NCBI GenBank assembly: GCA_002256935.1
Contig: NCGL01000030.1
Span: 1 to 34,997 of the forward strand
DNA from: Bdellovibrio sp. 28-41-41
Lineage (GTDB): Bacteria > Bdellovibrionota > Bdellovibrionia > Bdellovibrionales > Bdellovibrionaceae
Reading direction: 5' to 3'
DNA length: 34,997 nucleotides
Position 1 is the first letter of the stretch. Each line of letters opens with the position of its first letter. Under the pieces are notes generated by a model. That model was not told where the DNA came from, did no database searches, and saw only the letters and a program-made list of their open reading frames with translations. This document shows, piece by piece, positions 33,031 to 34,997 of this stretch. The translations under genes and the position numbers were made by a program.

Positions 33031-33434
33031 GATTAATTTCGTTACTAATTTGTCTGGTGCTGGGATCAGCATATGTCAGGGCTCAAGAAAACGATGGCGG
33101 GCTGGAATCATTGTCTCTACCAGCTGATGAACCAAAAGCAGCGGCTCCAGTTAAGAAAGAAAGTACAGATTTATCATTACCATCAGCTAATATAGCTACA
33201 TCATCTGTGGGTAAATCATCTAGTGGCGGCTCTTTGGGAAAAAAAGAGAATGTTGGCGCGATTTTGGATTTCGAAGGCGAAGTGATCGAAGGTGAACGTC
33301 GCCGACCGGATTTATTTTTACAAATTTCGATCGATAATATTAAGTTTGATTCATTGATCTATAGTAGGGACGATTTTAACGATTACTTAGAAGTAGATAG
33401 GAAAAGTCGCACGCGATTTTTAAAGATGAAATAA
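33027..33434 (+). CDS. Short exported GltF-like protein, module B
   Basis: A 135-residue protein. I choose the ATG at 33027, which follows GGAAGG and overlaps the preceding stop by four bases (ATGA). An ATG at 33012 would put extra charged residues ahead of the signal peptide. The signal peptide (RLISLLICLVLGSAYVRAQ) is followed by a Ser/Pro/Ala-rich linker and the C-terminal signature LDFEGEVIEG…PDLF…NIKFDSLIYSRDDFNDYL shared with the module A protein (18879). It lies directly before the GltG-like gene in both modules, so the two are likely to act together. Confidence 0.78.
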   Translation: MRLISLLICLVLGSAYVRAQENDGGLESLSLPADEPKAAAPVKKESTDLSLPSANIATSSVGKSSSGGSLGKKENVGAILDFEGEVIEGERRRPDLFLQISIDNIKFDSLIYSRDDFNDYLEVDRKSRTRFLKMK

Positions 33435-33435
33435 T

Positions 33436-34997
33436 ATGAAAGTAATTCTATTTAAAAAGGGCAACCGAGAGATAGGTCGATTAATTCCTGATAAGCGCAC
33501 GATGCTTGTTGGACGCGCTCCCATTTGTGATTTGGTTATTCGTAAAGAAGACTTAAAACCAATTCATTTTACTATCGAGTGGATGGGCGAAGGTAATTTC
33601 GATCCTTATGTTGGTTTTTGGTCTATTGTTGATATCTCTCATCAAGATTCAAGCTCAAGTAAAGAGTCCTACAGTGGCGAGGCGATGATTCTGACCGATT
33701 CGCCAACTAAGATTGGCGACTTTGATATCTCTATCGATGAAGAAAAATTGGCGGCGTCGCCAATTTCAAAAGGGGTTATTCAGCGATCTTTAGATCTAGA
33801 GAACAAAGATGGATCTACCATCAAGCCCGAGATGGATCGCGTTCTAGAACTTGTAACTTATAATACAGAGATTGATGTTGTCACATCGGTGAACCACTTT
33901 TCAAAAGACCTATTGCAAAAAGGTATTAAGATTGGCTCGCTTCCTAAAATTAGTTTTAATTATTCAACTCAGTCTTCAAATATTTTAACTATTGAAAATA
34001 TGGGCGAAGAGAATGTTACAGATTTATACAATCGTGCCGATCGCATTATTGATAAGTTTCAAAATGTAAATGATCGCATCACTGTTGACGAAGATGATTT
34101 CTATTTATTGTACTCGCCCGAGAATGCGTATTACATTCGCTGGGTAAATAAGTACGATGTTCAGGCACCTCCCTCAGCATGGAGAAAAGATCCCGTTGTC
34201 GTAACGCTGATCATCGTTGTTATTTTGATGTTCTTAATGGGTATTGCGCTTAAATTTGTAGATAAACCAATGACAACGGATATCCCTAAACCCCAACGCG
34301 TGGCTAAGATTGAAGTTATCGATTTAGAGCAAAAACCAGAAGAAGCTCCACCATTACCAGTTTATGATCAAGAGGCAAAAAAAGAAGAACTTCAAACGCC
34401 GCCACCAGAACAACAAAAAAAGGTAGAGGCAAAACCAGTTGATAAACAAGCGCCACCGACACCTAAAGTAACTCAAGCTCAAGGTAAACGTGCCACAATT
34501 AAAAACGTGGACGAGAAAATGGAATTATCTCAAGGCTTGAACCAAAAGGGCGAAATCAAAAACGTAAACAAAGTTGGTCTATTAGGAAAACTAGGCGGCG
34601 CGAAGAAATCTGGCTCAGGAATCAGTGCTGAAGCGGTAATGGCTAAAGTAAAACCAACAGATTCGGCATCGGGTGAAACTGGAAAAATACAAGTACTCCA
34701 GCCACCAACAGGAAAAGTGAATTTAACTAACTCTGGAAAAACGCAAGCCGACGACGACGACGGCCAAGGTTTATCCGCAGCGGCTACGACTCTACAAATG
34801 GATAACGTTTCTAAGGGAACGAAAATCTCGGGCATGGCTTCGTCGAAAGCGACAGGCAGTGTAGGTTCTGCGGCATTCGGCGGCGGTCAAAAGAACGGAT
34901 CAAATTCGATCCAATCTTTAGGTGGCACAGTAGCACTAGAAACGAAATCAATGGAAGTGCAAGGCGGTTTGACGAAAGAACAAGTTCGTCAAGCGAT
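33436..34997 (+). CDS. FHA/TonB-like protein (GltG-like), module B, cut by window end
   Basis: 520 complete codons are visible, and the frame is open at the right edge. Residues about 1-100 form an FHA-like domain with Gly26-Arg27 and Lys41-x-x-His44, lacking the usual Ser before His and the Asn-Gly. A middle soluble domain follows, then a membrane segment (about 253-273, VVVTLIIVVILMFLMGIAL) and a Pro/Lys/Glu-rich spacer. Next comes VNKVGLLGKLGG, matching VNKMGLFSAFGTGG of the A copy, and a Gly/Ser-rich linker. The visible end GGLTKEQVRQA corresponds to SIDKEAVRRRI at the start of the AgmX/PglI domain in copy A, so that domain should continue beyond the window. The start lies one base after the previous stop. 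Confidence 0.9.
   Translation, partial: MKVILFKKGNREIGRLIPDKRTMLVGRAPICDLVIRKEDLKPIHFTIEWMGEGNFDPYVGFWSIVDISHQDSSSSKESYSGEAMILTDSPTKIGDFDISIDEEKLAASPISKGVIQRSLDLENKDGSTIKPEMDRVLELVTYNTEIDVVTSVNHFSKDLLQKGIKIGSLPKISFNYSTQSSNILTIENMGEENVTDLYNRADRIIDKFQNVNDRITVDEDDFYLLYSPENAYYIRWVNKYDVQAPPSAWRKDPVVVTLIIVVILMFLMGIALKFVDKPMTTDIPKPQRVAKIEVIDLEQKPEEAPPLPVYDQEAKKEELQTPPPEQQKKVEAKPVDKQAPPTPKVTQAQGKRATIKNVDEKMELSQGLNQKGEIKNVNKVGLLGKLGGAKKSGSGISAEAVMAKVKPTDSASGETGKIQVLQPPTGKVNLTNSGKTQADDDDGQGLSAAATTLQMDNVSKGTKISGMASSKATGSVGSAAFGGGQKNGSNSIQSLGGTVALETKSMEVQGGLTKEQVRQA

Noticed and set aside
1..34997. CRISPR arrays, tRNA or rRNA genes, insertion sequences
   Set aside because: No regular short repeats with spacers, no tRNA-like cloverleaf with CCA end, no transposase frame or paired terminal repeats were seen by reading; small RNAs cannot be excluded.

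Overview
The window most resembles a member of Bdellovibrionota (Bdellovibrio-like predators), perhaps one of the lower-GC lineages. This is inferred from gene content and not tested. The clues are Glt/Agl-type gliding machinery (otherwise best known from Myxococcus), an FHA-domain sigma-54 activator, TIGR04565-like outer-membrane barrels, and a complete LPS/Kdo pathway backbone. By eye the composition is moderately AT-rich. I saw no tRNA, rRNA, CRISPR array or insertion sequence.

Layout. (1) 1-5007: an HNH endonuclease, a roughly 750-base stretch with no convincing gene, two small envelope proteins meeting tail to tail, an orphan FliL-domain membrane protein, and an FHA/sigma-54 activator. 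(2) 5177-9220: a tight operon engB-kdsB-pyrG-kdsD (GTPase, CMP-Kdo synthetase, CTP synthase, arabinose-5-phosphate isomerase). (3) 9221-11239: a 2-kb interruption holding a cysteine-rich secreted protein and a small-protein/nucleotidyltransferase pair. (4) 11240-23044: kdsC, translationally coupled to a long gliding module. In order this module has two outer-membrane barrels, TPR proteins resembling GltC and GltD, a TPR lipoprotein (GltE-like), a short GltF-like protein, an FHA/TonB-like trans-envelope protein (GltG/PglI-like), and a TolQ-TolR-TolR stator (AglR-AglQ-AglS-like). (5) 23073-26285: an lptC gene that appears fused to lptA, then lptB and rpoN. (6) 26409-end: a second, rearranged copy of the gliding module (barrel, TolQ, TolR, TolR, GltC-like, GltD-like, GltF-like, GltG-like). 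The last gene runs off the window.

In enterobacteria kdsD-kdsC-lptC-lptA-lptB-rpoN form one block. Here the same order survives, but a small accessory island sits between kdsD and kdsC, gliding module A sits between kdsC and lptC, and module B follows rpoN. Nearly all genes within the modules overlap by 1-8 bases or lie a few bases apart, so each module probably behaves as an operon. The stators would use the proton gradient to move the GltG-like inner-membrane proteins, which reach through the periplasmic TPR proteins to the outer-membrane barrels. Having two diverged copies suggests two specialised machines, or one mixed machine. The main points to examine are this paired, permuted architecture, the LptC-LptA fusion, a hairpin that hides the kdsC ribosome-binding site, and the different losses of canonical FHA residues in the two GltG copies.
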